From Petaurus breviceps papuanus (taxonomy: Eukaryota; Chordata; Mammalia; Diprotodontia; Petauridae): a stretch of DNA of 64,000 nt. The stretch spans positions 13,765,466 through 13,829,465 of the forward strand of contig JAMXIF010001183.1 of NCBI GenBank assembly GCA_028583685.1, written 5' to 3'. Both the position numbers and the translations under genes were made by a program. Under the pieces are notes generated by a model, which was not told the origin of the DNA, searched no databases, and saw only the letters and a list, made by a program, of their open reading frames with translations. Below are positions 52,380-63,783 of this stretch, piece by piece. Position 1 is the first letter of the stretch, and each line of letters begins with the position of its first letter.

Positions 52380-53440
52380 AAGTACTTAGCACCTTGTTTC
52401 AGCTTCTTAAGTATTTAGGCCTTGTTTGAGTTCAAGTGTCTTTGAGCCTTGCCCTGATTATATCAAGTCTTTGTTAAGAAACAGAACTTGTGAAGCCCAC
52501 AGTGGGAGGAACTTGCTGATGCAACAGAAAGGGGTAGAACATGAAGGAGCTAATGACCATATATAAAAAGAAGCACAAGCTAGGAAAGAGCAGAATTGAG
52601 AAGGGGAACCTTGTGGTGATCAGGCACTCTGTTTATTCTGTTTGTGTTGATTTTTGTTTGTGATACTTTGTACAGAAGCCCTGGGACCTTACTGGAAGCC
52701 CTGGAAGAGGATTTTCTTGTTGTCTGTTTACGGAAGTCCTGGAAGAGGGTTTTGGAGGTCCTGGGACTATACTGACAATTTGTGTTGAGTTCTCAGACCT
52801 TGTATGTGGGTCTATGTTCATTTCACAGGCAGATAGTGAATTGGTGATCATGCCAGCAATGTGTATGGATGTTGTTTTGGCTCTGTTAAGCTTTGTCTTC
52901 CCAGAAACAGAAACTGCAAAGGACTTGAGGTGGACTGGACAATGTGAGCTTCAATATAGAATGTAAACTGGATGAGGAACTGGATTAGGAACTAGTCAAA
53001 GAGCTGGACAAAGAGCTGAGAGCTGCCTACCTTTGAATCCAGGTGACAGTTGGGTAGATTCAGGCAGGAGATGGGACCATGGAAGAGGAACCATGAATCT
53101 GAGAGCCAGCCTCCAGTCAAGATGAAAAGATCTCTCCCTGGGTACTTAATGCTGACTGAGAATATCATGATTGATTGTGACCTAGGGGTAGAGAACTTTG
53201 ACCTTTGTACTTTATGTCCCTTAAGGAGGCTTGCTCCTTAAGGATGATTGAGTTAAGTTCTTACTGAATGATATCTTTTGTTTAGAACTATGTGAGCACT
53301 GTGGTGAAAACTATGTGGCCACTTTAGTGATAAGTTGTTATGTTATAACATTGTGAATGCTGTACTTTGATTTTTGTGAATGTTTTGCTTTAGTTTATTG
53401 ATGAATAGAGAGTTCACTATACTATGGGCTCAGAACCTTA
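52380..53440 (+). mobile_element. LTR-like stretch, ends not defined
   Basis: A TATA-like CCATATATAAAAAGAAG (52556-52572) follows promoter-like text ('AGTGGGAGGAACTTGCTGAT'), and two degenerate repeats of GGAAG(C/T)CCTGGAAGAGG lie downstream (52691-52760). This looks like an old LTR, but I found no TG...CA ends with a matching duplication. Treat as a low-confidence fossil. Confidence 0.3.
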
Positions 53441-53624
53441 AAACTGTTCACAGCAGCAGTCCTCTGGATGCTTATGCTTAGCTTTACAATCTTGAAGGAA
53501 GCCATGTAAGCCAGGAAGTAAAGATGAGGAATGAAAACATTCTAGAAATGAAAGATAACCAATGAAAGGCACCACTTCAGGAGATGGGGTGTCACAAATA
53601 GAAAGAAGGTCAGTGTGGCTAGAA

Positions 53625-53708
53625 TGTAGAAGGAAAGGAAAGAAGAGGAGAGGAAATGAGAAGAGGGTGAAAGGGAGAGAGAAAGGAGGGAAGGAAGAAA
53701 GAAATCTT
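53625..53708. repeat. GA-rich low-complexity tract
   Basis: GGAAAG, GAGAGG and GGAAGAAAG units. Confidence 0.85.
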
Positions 53709-53840
53709 TGATCCTTAATCGTAGAGCTGCCTTCAAGCCTTTGAAGAGCTGTCATGTGGAAGAAGAATAGATTTCTTCTCCTTGGCCTTAGAGGAAAGCA
53801 CTAGGAATAATCGGTGAAAGATGTGAAGAGGAAAATTTAG

Positions 53841-54275
53841 GTAGTAGTAATAGTACCAGTAGTAGTACTAGTTGTTCAGTCATGTCTGACTTTTGTAATC
53901 CCATGGGGTTTTCTTGGCAAAGATATCAGAGTACTTTGTCATTTCCTTCTCCAGCTCTTTACAGATGAGGAAGCTGAGGCAAACAGGGTTAAGTGACTTG
54001 CCCACAGTCATACAGCTAGTATTTGAGGTTAGATTTGAACTTAGGTCTTGCTGACTCTGGGCCCAGTGCTCTATCCACTGTGCCATTTAGTTGACTTCTA
54101 GTAATAGTAGTACAAGTTATAGTAGTAATATTAATAGTAGTAGCTGCAGTAATAATAGTAGTAGCAGCAGCAATCTTAGTAGTCATAGTAATACTAGTAG
54201 TAGCAATAGTAGTAGTAGTAGCCATGGTAGTAGAAGTAGTACTAATAGTAGTAGTAATGATGATAATATTAATGG
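53841..54275. repeat. (TAG)n-type trinucleotide tract, split by a SINE
   Basis: Pieces 53841-53869 and 54098-54275, with TAG, TAA and AGC variants. The right end passes into 'TGGCTTTAAAGTTTGCAAAG' (54292-54311), the reverse of a MIR-type 3' part whose tail is ATA-rich. The tract probably expanded from that tail. Open frames of poly-Ser/Asn or poly-Thr over it are artefacts. Confidence 0.9.
53870..54097 (-). mobile_element. tRNA-derived SINE with RTE-like tail
   Basis: Reverse copy: 'TTGTTCAGTCATGTCTGACT', 'GGGGTTTTCTTGGCAAAGAT', 'GGGTTAAGTGACTTGCCCAC', 'GTGCTCTATCCACTGTGCCA'. It sits in the trinucleotide tract, so its duplication cannot be told from the repeat. Confidence 0.95.
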
Positions 54276-54584
54276 TAGCTGATTATATATGGCTTTAAAG
54301 TTTGCAAAGTATTTTACATACACATACACACATATATAACATATATAGATAACACATGTTAAGTGATTTGTGTATGTGTATGAAATTTGCTTTAATTCTA
54401 ACCATTAGAGCTATTTGAAATTTGAATGGGATGCCTGGAGAAGTCCTCCCCTCATTGGAGGCCTTCTTAAAGGAAATGTTGAATGGCAACTTATTCTTGG
54501 ATTTTTACAATAATATTTTTAGGTAAGAATCGGCCATTGAAGTTCCTACCAACTCTGAAATTCTCTGATTCTTAAATTTATATG

Positions 54585-55125
54585 GGAATGGGAACTAATC
54601 TCTCTAGTGGATAAACAAGGTTAAAGGCCTTGTTCTCTTGCTAAATGGGGCTCAGAGGCAAATCCTACCTCTTTCTTCTTCATCTCATTATAATCAATCA
54701 TGCTTCATGTTCAACTGCTTATTAGGACCTAGTTGCTTTGCAGGCAAACTGACTCCAGTGCCACTAGGGAGAGACAGGAATAAGTCAGACTCAAATGTCT
54801 TCTTTGGTTGGTGGAAACAAAACACAAGCCACATTGAGATTTTGAGGGAGAAGTCTAGCCCAATACCACTGAACCTTATCCAACATAACATTTAAGTTAG
54901 AGAAAATGATGTTCCTCCCCAGAAGGTAAAATCAAGAGAATGACTGAGGAACTACTCTCAGATTATATTTTTTCTCCTCAAAGGATTTCTGTTTAAAGAT
55001 GATTTCATTTAATTAATTATTGCCTATCTATTCCCCCTCTCTATCTATTTAAAAGGTTTGATTTGTTTCTTTTAAAACTAGATGAAGTGCTTCTAGAGTG
55101 AACAACATTGGCAAAACAATGCCTG
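54585..55125. other. Unassigned stretch
   Basis: No repeat or gene recognised. Confidence 0.45.
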
Positions 55126-55129
55126 CTTC

Positions 55130-55310
55130 AATCAGTCAACATTTATTAAGCTTCAGCTCTGTGCCAGGCACTGTGCTAAGCCCTGGCAATACAAAAAGAA
55201 GCAAAAGACAGTCCCTGCCCTCAAGGAGCTCACAGTCCAATGGGGGAGACAACATGCAAACAAGTATAAACAAAGCAACCTATATATAGAATAGATAGGA
55301 AGGACAGCTA
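55130..55310 (-). mobile_element. L2 LINE, 3' end
   Basis: The best kept L2 tail in the window: 'AGTCAACATTTATTAAGCTT', 'TGTGCCAGGCACTGTGCTAA', 'ACAGTCCCTGCCCTCAAGGA', 'CAATGGGGGAGACAACATGC'. Confidence 0.93.
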
Positions 55311-55314
55311 GAGA

Positions 55315-56580
55315 AAATGTTCAATGCATTTTAGATGTTTTTATTTATAACTTGAAAAACTATTTGGGGGGTAGAGATGGAGAGGAAGTAACATACAAGG
55401 GAATGATTCTAGCTAGAGCAATGTTTTCCACCACAAGCAAGGCTAGGCAACCTCTTCCTGAGACTGCTATAAATAAAATCATCTGAATAAGAGAACAAAA
55501 AGAAAAGAGGGAGGGAGGTAGGGAGGGAGGAGGAGGGAGAGACAGACAGATAGACAAAGAGAAGAGGGTATTGATGGTGAGGTCAAGGCAAATAAAAAAA
55601 ATACTGACTGAGGTAGTAAGACTCTGCTCTGGGCAGAAAAAAATCGTTTATGACTTTAAAACAAAACCAAACACGTGCAAAAAACAAAACAAAACAAAAC
55701 CCTAGGCTCATGGGAAAACAGGTTCATAGCTGTAGAAGAGCAAAATTTATTCTCTGGTTGTAAGAAAGAATTTTAAATGAGAAAGAGGAAGAAAAAATTT
55801 TAATGCCATTTGAGTGGTAACATTGGATAATGCCACTCAAGGGGAACATTAAAATGTTGGTGTGCTATGTGTGCCTCTGAGAGAAAAGGAAAGGATTTTG
55901 TCAGGCTTTATTTTTCAGGTTACTTTGTTCATTTGATTTATTCAAAGGTCCTGGACACCATGAGCTTGGGTGTCTATGTGTGATGGGTGGGAAGGTAGAG
56001 GAGTGAGCTGTGGTCAAAGAAAGTGGACCCAGGTCAGTAGTTACTGTAAATTGTTCCCCCAGAAGGCCTAACACTCTATCTTTTATCATTCAGGAAAAGT
56101 TTTAGGCCTGTGAGAGCTTGTCTTTGAAAAAATCCTGCAGGTTTCCAACTTAAGGGAATCAGAAAATCACTATTGGGATAAAGTAATTTGAGGGTTATTT
56201 TCCTTAATCCTCATAGTTAGCACTACTGTTTTTAGAACCCAGGGGACCAGTTGACTGAAGGGATTACTAAACAAATTTACTCAAAGTACTCTGGAATGGG
56301 AAGCATTTAGAAATGACACCACACAGGAAAATGTCTGTTCCTTTCTTCAAAACATCTTCTAGGGTTGGGCTGATTCAAGCCAGATAAAAACCTGTTTGAA
56401 CTGCAGCACCAAACTCAAACAGAACAAGCATTAAAACTCTTATTTATTTATTTTTAAGGGAGAAAGGTTAAAAGAGGGCAGGCCACAATTCTTTAAAGAT
56501 TTGGGGGAGGGGGCATATTTCTACCCAATCTTCAGTGCTGTCTTACAGCTGTAAGTTGTCAAGCACCATAGATTTAAACT
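55315..56580. other. Unassigned stretch with low-complexity patches
   Basis: GGGA/GACA-rich tract at 55503-55562 and (AAAAC)n at 55677-55702. The rest has no recognised repeat or gene. Confidence 0.5.
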
Positions 56581-57947
56581 ATAAAAAATATCCTTTCTGT
56601 TATAACCGTTACTATTCAATATGGTACTTGAAATTCTTGCAATGACAAGAAAAGGAAATCAAGGAAAGAGCACAAGAAAAGAGAAAATAAAATTATTGAT
56701 TCTTATATTTATGGTTCATTTAGAGAACCCTAGAGAGTTTAGTGAAAATCTCAACTAAAAAGCTAGTTGAAATAATGAATGACTTCTGTAAAGTTGCAAG
56801 ATATAAAATGAATCCATATAAATTATTAACATTTATGTATGTTAACAACAAAATCCAGCAAGAAGATATTAAGAAATTCCATTTGAAATAATGACAGAAA
56901 ATATCAGATACTTACTCTACCTGCCAAGACATACAGGGATTATATGAACACAATTATAAAATCTGAATACAGATAAAGGCAAATAATTGGAGAAATCCTA
57001 ATTGTTCATGGGTAGGCAGAACTAATATAATCTAAATAACAAAAATTAATTTACTTAATCATTGCTATAACAATTAAATCACCAAAGAATTACTTTACAG
57101 AGTTAGAAAAAAATATCAACAGAATTCATCTAGAAGAACAAAAGGTCAAGAATATCAAAGGAATTAATGAAATAAAAGTGGAAAGGAGGTGAGTTTAGTA
57201 GTAACAGATCTCAAACTACACTACAAAGCAGTAATAATAAAAATGATTTGGTACTGGTTAAAAATAGAGAAGTTAATAAGTGAAACAGTTTAGGCACATG
57301 ATATATAGAAGCAAATGAACACAGTATCCCAGTGTTCCATAAACCCAGAGATACCAGCTTTGGAGCTCAAAGTTTGACAAAAACTAATGGGAAAACTAGA
57401 AAGTAATCTGACAGAATCTAGGTAAAGACCAATATTTTATGCCATATACCAAAATTAGCTCCAAATGGGTACATGACTTAGACATAAGAAGGTTGAGATC
57501 ATAAAAAAATTAATGAAGCAAATTAGAAGTTACTTGTCACATATATGGAAAAGGAAAGAGTTCATGACCAAACAAGAGATAGAGTCAAGATAGGTAAAAT
57601 GGATCATGTTGTTTATATAAAATTAAAAAAATTTTTGCACAAATAAAACTAACAAAATCAGAAGTAAAGCAAGTAAGAGGAAAAATCTTTGCAGGAAGTT
57701 TCTCTGCTAAAGTTTTCATTTCCAAGATAAAATAGTGATATGATTTAAATTTATAAGAATAAGAGCCATTCTCCAACTTACATATGATCAAAGAATATGA
57801 ACAAGTTGTTTTCAGAAGAAGAAATCCAAGTTATCAATAACCACACAAAATGCTCCAAATCACCAATAATTAGATAAATATATATTAAAATAATTCTGAG
57901 CTTACAACTCACTCCTATCAGATTGGAAAAATTGACAAAAAGGGAAA

Positions 57948-58214
57948 ATGATAGATACTTCAGGCACTATGGACAAACATGTATTTAATGCACAGTCGGT
58001 GGAACTGGTCCAGCCATCCTGGAAAGCAATTTGGAACTCTGCCCAAAAGGTGATAAAATTATGCCTATCCTTTGACCCAGCAATACGTCTACTACATCTA
58101 TTACTCATAGAGATCAAAGAAAAAGGAAAAGGACCTGTATGTATGAAAATATTCATAGCAGTTTGGCAAAGAAATTGGGGTGCCTATCAATTGGGGAATG
58201 ATTGTACAAGTTAA
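57948..58214 (+). pseudogene. L1 ORF2 C-terminal fragment
   Basis: The frame includes SFDPAIRLLHLLLIEIKEKG followed by KGPVCMKIFIAV, matching the L1 ORF2p C-terminus seen at 23662-23937. The neighbouring stretch that encodes FVVAKNWK there is missing here. Upstream ORF2 is broken in every frame. Confidence 0.85.
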
Positions 58215-58498
58215 GGTATTTGAATGTGATGGAGTATTACTGTGCCATAACAAATGGTAGAGATAGTTAAGAAACATGAAAAAATATGTATGAGCTGGTG
58301 CAGAATAAAGTGAATAGAATCAGGAGAATAATTTATACATTAACAACACTATTATAAAGATGATCAACTTGGGAAGTCTTAGGAATTTTTATAAACACCA
58401 TAACCAACTCATCTGCTGATAGGAGAGATAATGGACTCAGTGCAGATTGAAATATATTTTGATGGGACATGGCTAATGTGGGAATCTGTCTGCATATT

Positions 58499-58499
<1 letters not shown>

Positions 58500-58532
<33 letters not shown>
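58500..58532. repeat. (TA)n microsatellite in L1 3'UTR
   Basis: About 15 TA units. Confidence 0.97.
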
Positions 58533-58538
<6 letters not shown>

Positions 58539-58629
58539 GCAGTTTTTTTCTTGCTTTCTTAATTGAGGGTGGGGGAAGTAGGCAGAAAAGAATGCAGGTG
58601 TTCTTTTGAAAAAAAAGTAATAAAATAAT

Positions 58630-60185
58630 GTGTGGTAGATGATTTATTAGAAATATCTTCCATGTCTTATTTGTCTTTCTTAAATACAATAAATCACACC
58701 TCACTAGGAATTTTGAAATAACTTATAACTCTCTAAGTTTCTAACAGTGGGATGTGGAATCCATCAGTTGTGAAGGTCTGGGAAGATATGGTAGAAATGC
58801 AATAAGGAGTAGAAGGAGACTGAGGTTTTCAACAACTAAAATGCCACATTATATCATTTAGGTTTTGCTGCTGACAGATGAGCATAAAAAAGATAGGAAT
58901 TCAGGCGAAGTGGGTGGAGAATAGTGACCTTGCCTTCTTAAATCTACCTTTCATTCTAGCTTAAATTCATTTGTAGCTGAGGCAGAATGTATAAGATTAT
59001 GAGATTCCTATATTAGATAGTTATCATAATAAGAAACTTTGATCTTCTGCCAAAGTTTAAGGGTCCAAAAGAAAAGAACTAATTTTAGTCTTGGGTCACT
59101 TTTCCTGGCTATTGTTAGTTGGATGTAGTGGTTATAATGCATATAGTGTAGTCAATGTTAAAGACCAGTCCAAAGTGTTTTCAGGCTACCCTTATTGAGA
59201 AGAGGTCTTGCCACTATACCCTCGCAATTTGAAGCTGGGATAACTTGGCTGACTCTGAAGAGAAGGCCCAGAAAACGAAAGCCAAGCAGAGACGCAGAGA
59301 CGAGTAAAGAGACCATCTAAGAACAGCAGAGCCCAGGGGAGATGAGAGGAACAGGACCAAAAAGGAGAAGTCGAGTTTAGCTAGTAGAATGACACGTCCA
59401 GCAGATCTCAAGATAGATTGTGTCCTACATTTATGGAAGGAATGTCCTATTGCAAATCCTTTTATTTCATCAAATGTCTTTGTTCTGAACTGAATTCTTT
59501 CATTGACTAGAGCAAAAATAATCACATCATGGAGGACTCATGAGCTACTATGTTTAGTGGATGTGGCCCACCAGAGTACCTGTGGCTGCTTGTGCTCTCT
59601 TCTGTCACTCCAGATTAGTTTCTAGATTAGATTCCAGGCTTAGTAATGCTGGCCACAGGGCTAGTTACATTCAAGAGACTCAAAAATAACAGTTCACTTA
59701 TTGACTAATTGCTGGCTGAAGTTATGGATTATTGTACCATTTCTCCGTTGTCCACATAGCAATCAACAGTACCATGTATATCTTGGAAATACGTGTGAGG
59801 AAAAAAGAAGAGCTCAACTTTCTGCTTGGTTTAGATGTGTTTGAAGCTTTTAAAAAATGTGTCATTGAATTCCCTGTACTCTTTTATGCACTTATGTCCC
59901 AAAGTTACCTTTCTAGACCACTACAGATTTAGTAAGCTCAGGAGAGACAAGATGCTCTCAAGATGTGAAATTTTAATAAAGCCAACATGTATGATTAGTA
60001 TAATGAGGAAAAAGGGGAAGCCATCTAAAGAGAATGATGTGGGAACTCATGAAGCAGCTGAGATTTTTACATATGCAGAAAATGGAAGGAAAGGCATCAG
60101 CTAAAAATCAATACCGAAGGATAAAATGGTCCTAGAAAAAGGCTGAGGTTTGAATTAAGTGCTGCAGAACAAAAAAAAGGGGAGG
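58630..60185. other. Unassigned 1.5-kb stretch
   Basis: No repeat or exon recognised. A short patch with several CpGs lies at 59270-59400. The last 200 bases may be the diverged upstream part of the L3 that follows. Confidence 0.4.
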
Positions 60186-60704
60186 AGGGGCTAAAGCAAA
60201 ACTTTAGCAGAAAATTAAAGTGATAAGATCATTAACTTAGGTGGATGGGAAGTTTATAACAGAAAAGACAAGACTAATCAATTCCTATGTTGCTTCTGTT
60301 TTCTATATCAAGAAGAATGACTTTTAGATGGGAAAATATAGAACAAAATTATTGTCAGGGAGAGGGAACCCAAGATGAATGAGGGTTTAATAAAAGAATA
60401 TAGAGCTGTCCTGATTGAATTTATGTCATCAGGCCCAGATGAACTATATGCCAGGGTTCTAAAAGAACTTATGAGTGTAATTGCTGAATGACCATCAGTA
60501 ATGCTTGAAAAATTGTGGAGAACAGGAGATGGGTCACAGAATTGGAGATGGCCAAATATGTCAGTTTTCAAAAATGTAAAGAATGTGACATCTTCAGACT
60601 ATATCTCACTTAAATACCTATCAGAATTCTAGAGCATATTATTAAAAGGATGCTTTGTGAGTATTTAAAAAAGAAGTAATGATCAGCATTGGCACATTAA
60701 AAAA

Positions 60705-60946
60705 AACTTGTTCTGTTGTGTCTAACTTTGTGACCCCTTTTGGGGTTTTCTTGGCAAAGATACTGGACTGGTTTGCTATTTCCTTTTTCAGGTCATTTTA
60801 CAAATGAGGAAACTGAGGTAAATGGGGTTAAGTGACTAGCCCAGGGTCACACAACTAGTAAGTGTCTGAGGTTGGATTTGAGTACAGGAAGATGAGTCTT
60901 CCTGACTCCAGGCCCAGCACTCTATCTACTGTGCCACTCAGTTTCC
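60705..60946 (-). mobile_element. tRNA-derived SINE with RTE-like tail, nested in L3
   Basis: Reverse copy: 'CTTTGTGACCCCTTTTGGGG', 'TTTTCTTGGCAAAGATACTG', 'CAAATGAGGAAACTGAGGTA', 'CTCTATCTACTGTGCCACTC'. L3 text resumes to its right. Confidence 0.95.
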
Positions 60947-61804
60947 TTAAAACAGTTAACCCAGGCAAATCTCATTTATTTTTATGATAGTTACCTGGAT
61001 TTCAGGAAGGCATTTGAAAAATTATCTCTCCATATCATTGCAGACAAGGTAGAGAAATATAGGCCTTACAGTGAAATGATTTTTTAACTACTTGAACAAC
61101 CAGTTCACTACCACCCTAAAGATGAATAATGCATTGATGTCTAGCTAAAATTACCTAGTAAAAATGCTCATAGGTTTCCCTCTCCAATCTTGTTCTGTTC
61201 TACATTTTTATCAGACTTGGATGAAGTCATAGATGGCAGGCTTATCAAATTAGCAGATAACACTAAGCTGGAAATGATAACATTGGATATTATAATTGAA
61301 AAAAAAACAGGCTAGAATGATTCAGCAAATTTAATAAAGTAAAATTTAATCAAGGTAAATGTGAAGACAAATTGATTAAAAAAACAAATACCTCATAAGT
61401 ACAGGATGGCTAAGGTGGTATAGCTAGATAATACCTAGTATGAAAAAACAATCTGGGGGTCTTAGTGGATGATTTATGGCCATATGACCTATCAGTATGA
61501 TGTGAATGACAAAAAAGTCCATGTAACCTGAGGTTGGATTAATAGCAATGCACCTTCCAGACTGAAGGTTGTAAGAGTGCTCCTCTACTTAGTCTGACCA
61601 TATTTGAAATACTATGTTAAGTTCTGATCTAGGACACATGTTGACATTCTGCAGTACATTCAGAGGAGGGCAGCCAGCTTGTGAGGGAACTGGAGAGCAT
61701 GCCTTACAGAGATCAGAACAGAGAATGTCTACTCTGGAGACCTAGTTGGGGGGCGGGAATGAAACACATAAGTATTTTTCTTGAAGTATTTGAAAGAGAT
61801 AAGA

Positions 61805-62050
61805 TCACTGTAATAATATCTGACATTTGTATAAAACTAAAGTTTGCAAAGACATCTGTTTACATTATCTCATGTGATTCTCATAAACAACTCTGTGGGA
61901 TGGTTGCCATCATTATCTCCCATTTTTACAGCTGAGGAAACTGAATCTCAGAGTAGTTAAGTGACTTGCCCTGGGTTACATAGCCAGCAAATATCTGAAG
62001 TAAGATTTGAACTCATATCTTCTTGACTCCAAGCCTGGTGATTTATTCAC
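61805..62050 (-). mobile_element. MIR-type CORE-SINE, nested in L3
   Basis: 'AATAATATCTGACATTTGTA', 'TATCTCATGTGATTCTCATA', 'CAGCTGAGGAAACTGAATCT', 'GAACTCATATCTTCTTGACT'. L3 text ('GAACTGCTAGGGTGAAACAT') resumes after it. Confidence 0.9.
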
Positions 62051-62324
62051 TAGAAGAGAAATTAGGCTGGTTTTACTTGGTCTCAGAGGGAACTGCTAGG
62101 GTGAAACATTCAGAGAGACAGATTTAGATTATACTGGTATGAAAAAAACCTTTCTAACAATTAGAGCTATCCAAAAGTAGCCTTTGGAGGATTTCGATTT
62201 CTATTTCCCTTGCTGGAAATCTTCACACAAAAATCAGATGGCACTTGGGGATATTGTTGAAAGATTTCCTGTGAATCAGTGGTCTTAGTACAGGGAAATC
62301 TGAGAGATGCTAGAGTGAAAGGAG

Positions 62325-62505
62325 TATAGTATTGGGAGTCAAAGAGAATGTTTCCAAATTCTGCTTCTCTTATTAACTACATTTGTGACGTTGGGCAAGT
62401 CACATAACTTTTCCTGGCCTGTTTCTTCATTGAAGAAATAAATGAGGAAGACTATATGAACTCCAACACCCCTTTGAACTCTAAATCTACCAATTCATCT
62501 CCTGG
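62325..62505 (+). mobile_element. MIR-type SINE
   Basis: 'GTATAGTATTGGGAGTCAAA', 'GACGTTGGGCAAGTCACATA', 'CTCCAACACCCCTTTGAACT'. Confidence 0.75.
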
Positions 62506-62509
62506 TTAG

Positions 62510-63665
62510 GAGTTTGGTGACTTTAGGGTCTGTATTTGCTGATTTGGGATCACGAGACTGTTACTCAATAAATTACATTTGTTGTATCAAGCAGCTCCCT
62601 GTATCCTGAAAGGTAGACTAAATGGACTATTTTTATGTATATATTCTTAACACTAAATCCAGCCAAATGAATGATTATTTTGAAGAAAAAAAAGCTGGAT
62701 TCAGACAAAGAACCAGTCACTTCTCTCCCCCAATCCTTAGACCTTCCCTACAAACCATTCTTTTTGTGTATATGTTACCAGACAACATATGGCTGCCTCC
62801 TCTAGTCGTCTGATGAGAAAAACATTCTTAGCAACTTCTCCACAGACATAAACATTCTTCATGGCAATAAAGCTTTGTGCTTTATTCTTGTGGATCAGAA
62901 TTTTGTGATTTTGAGTATTAAAGTTTTATATGTGGATATCCTTACATTTCTTGTCTTAAAGAAATGTTATCTTAGGACTGTTCAACTTTACTGAAGGTGT
63001 TAAATCTTGATTTATTTCTTCTTTAAGAAGGAATAAAGGCATAGGCTTGCATGCATGACATACTGGGTGTGTTCAGCCGCACCCTAATGTCTTGTGTCTC
63101 ATATGGTCATGGGATCATAGATTTGGAGCTGTGGTTTTTTAAAGTTGTTTAGTTATTAATTTTAAAAATAAGTTTAGATAACTTTTAAGAATAAAAATGA
63201 CCCTCACAATTTAGTATTCAATAAATGTTTGCCTTGAAAAAATAACATTCCCTGGGCAACACTCTTAATGAAATGTTCTGGGCATTTCCATGAGTGAGAG
63301 AGGAAAGGGGAGGGGAAGGAGAAAAGGATCAACCTGGATGAATAAGGCCAGTTTGAGACAGGATAGTTGCCTCTCCCATTGACCCCAACTCAGAGCTAGC
63401 AGTCCAGGTGCAGGGCTCCAGGTGGAAATAGAGCAGGGTGAAGGAGAAAACAGAACATGTACCTCTCTCAACATCCAATTCATGTGGGACCATTGGATTT
63501 TGACTATATGGTATAAAAATCAGGTCTGTGTTCACCCTTAATTTACAAATCAAATAACATGAGCCGCGACCTGCAATTTTCCTGTTCTCCAGAGTGTACA
63601 TCAGAGTCCTTTATGTCATAGTAATCATAAAAGGACTTTAATCATCTGTCTGGGTGCATTGTAAG
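62510..63665. other. Unassigned stretch
   Basis: No repeat or gene recognised. GGAAAGGGGAGGGG-type purine patch near 63300-63330. Confidence 0.45.
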
Positions 63666-63669
63666 GAAA

Positions 63670-63783
63670 TAAGAAAAGGCCATTAACTTTGCTAGTTAAG
63701 AGATCACTGGTAACTTAGAGAATGCATTTTCAGTTGAATGACAATGTTAGAGGTCAGATTGCTGAGACTTTAGAAAAGAGCTG
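63670..63783 (-). mobile_element. L2 LINE, internal fragment
   Basis: Antisense L2 ORF2: 'AAAAGGCCATTAACTTTGCT', 'AAGAGATCACTGGTAACTTA', 'CATTTTCAGTTGAATGACAA', 'GGTCAGATTGCTGAGACTTT'. Confidence 0.75.

Larger units (their letters stand above)
53715..54580 (+). mobile_element. L3/CR1 LINE, 3' end, split by later insertions
   Basis: Left piece 53715-53838 ('GAAGAGCTGTCATGTGGAAG', 'CCTTGGCCTTAGAGGAAAGC', 'GGAAAATTTAGG'). Right piece 54395-54580 ('CTAACCATTAGAGCTATTTG', 'CCTCATTGGAGGCCTTCTTA', 'CCATTGAAGTTCCTACCAAC', 'AATTCTCTGATTCTT'). Together they follow the family in order up to its end. Between them are a trinucleotide tract, an RTE-tailed SINE and a MIR-type piece. Confidence 0.88.
56585..58625 (+). 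mobile_element. L1 LINE, 3' 2 kb
   Basis: 5'-truncated inside ORF2. Markers in order: 'AAATTCTTGCAATGACAAGA', 'GAAATTCCATTTGAAATAAT', 'AATCACCAAAGAATTACTTT', 'AAACTACACTACAAAGCAGT', 'ATGGATCATGTTGTTTATAT', 'TTGCAGGAAGTTTCTCTGCT', 'CATCCTGGAAAGCAATTTGG', 'CTATCAATTGGGGAATGATT', and a 3'UTR with (TA)n at 58500-58532 and 'GTGGGGGAAGTAGGCAGAAA'. Confidence 0.93.
60190..62300 (+). mobile_element. L3/CR1 LINE with two nested SINEs
   Basis: Follows the CR1-type ORF2 and 3' end. Translated scraps show PDELYARVLKELMSVIAE (60433-60486), LEHIIKRMLCEYLKKK (60632-60680), DFRKAFEKLSLHIIADK (60999-61049), which corresponds to the DFSKAFD motif, and LDEVIDGRLIKLADNTKL (61217-61273), around the usual FADD site. 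Downstream nucleotide text ('GAACTGGAGAGCATGCCTTA', 'TTTCTAACAATTAGAGCTAT') reaches near the 3' end. The usual FADD reads LADN here. Frames are broken. An RTE-tailed SINE and a MIR-type SINE lie inside. Confidence 0.88.

Noticed and set aside
53438-53755. 105-codon minus-strand frame with a hydrophobic stretch
   Set aside because: The hydrophobic part comes from the GA-rich tract read in reverse; the rest is L3 LINE sequence.
54016-54282. Poly-Ser/Asn and poly-Thr open frames
   Set aside because: Translation of the TAG-type trinucleotide tract and the adjoining SINE.
59214-59525. 103-codon minus-strand frame over a CpG-containing patch
   Set aside because: Basic and hydrophobic residues without a recognisable pattern; the CpG content is too low and local for a CpG island.
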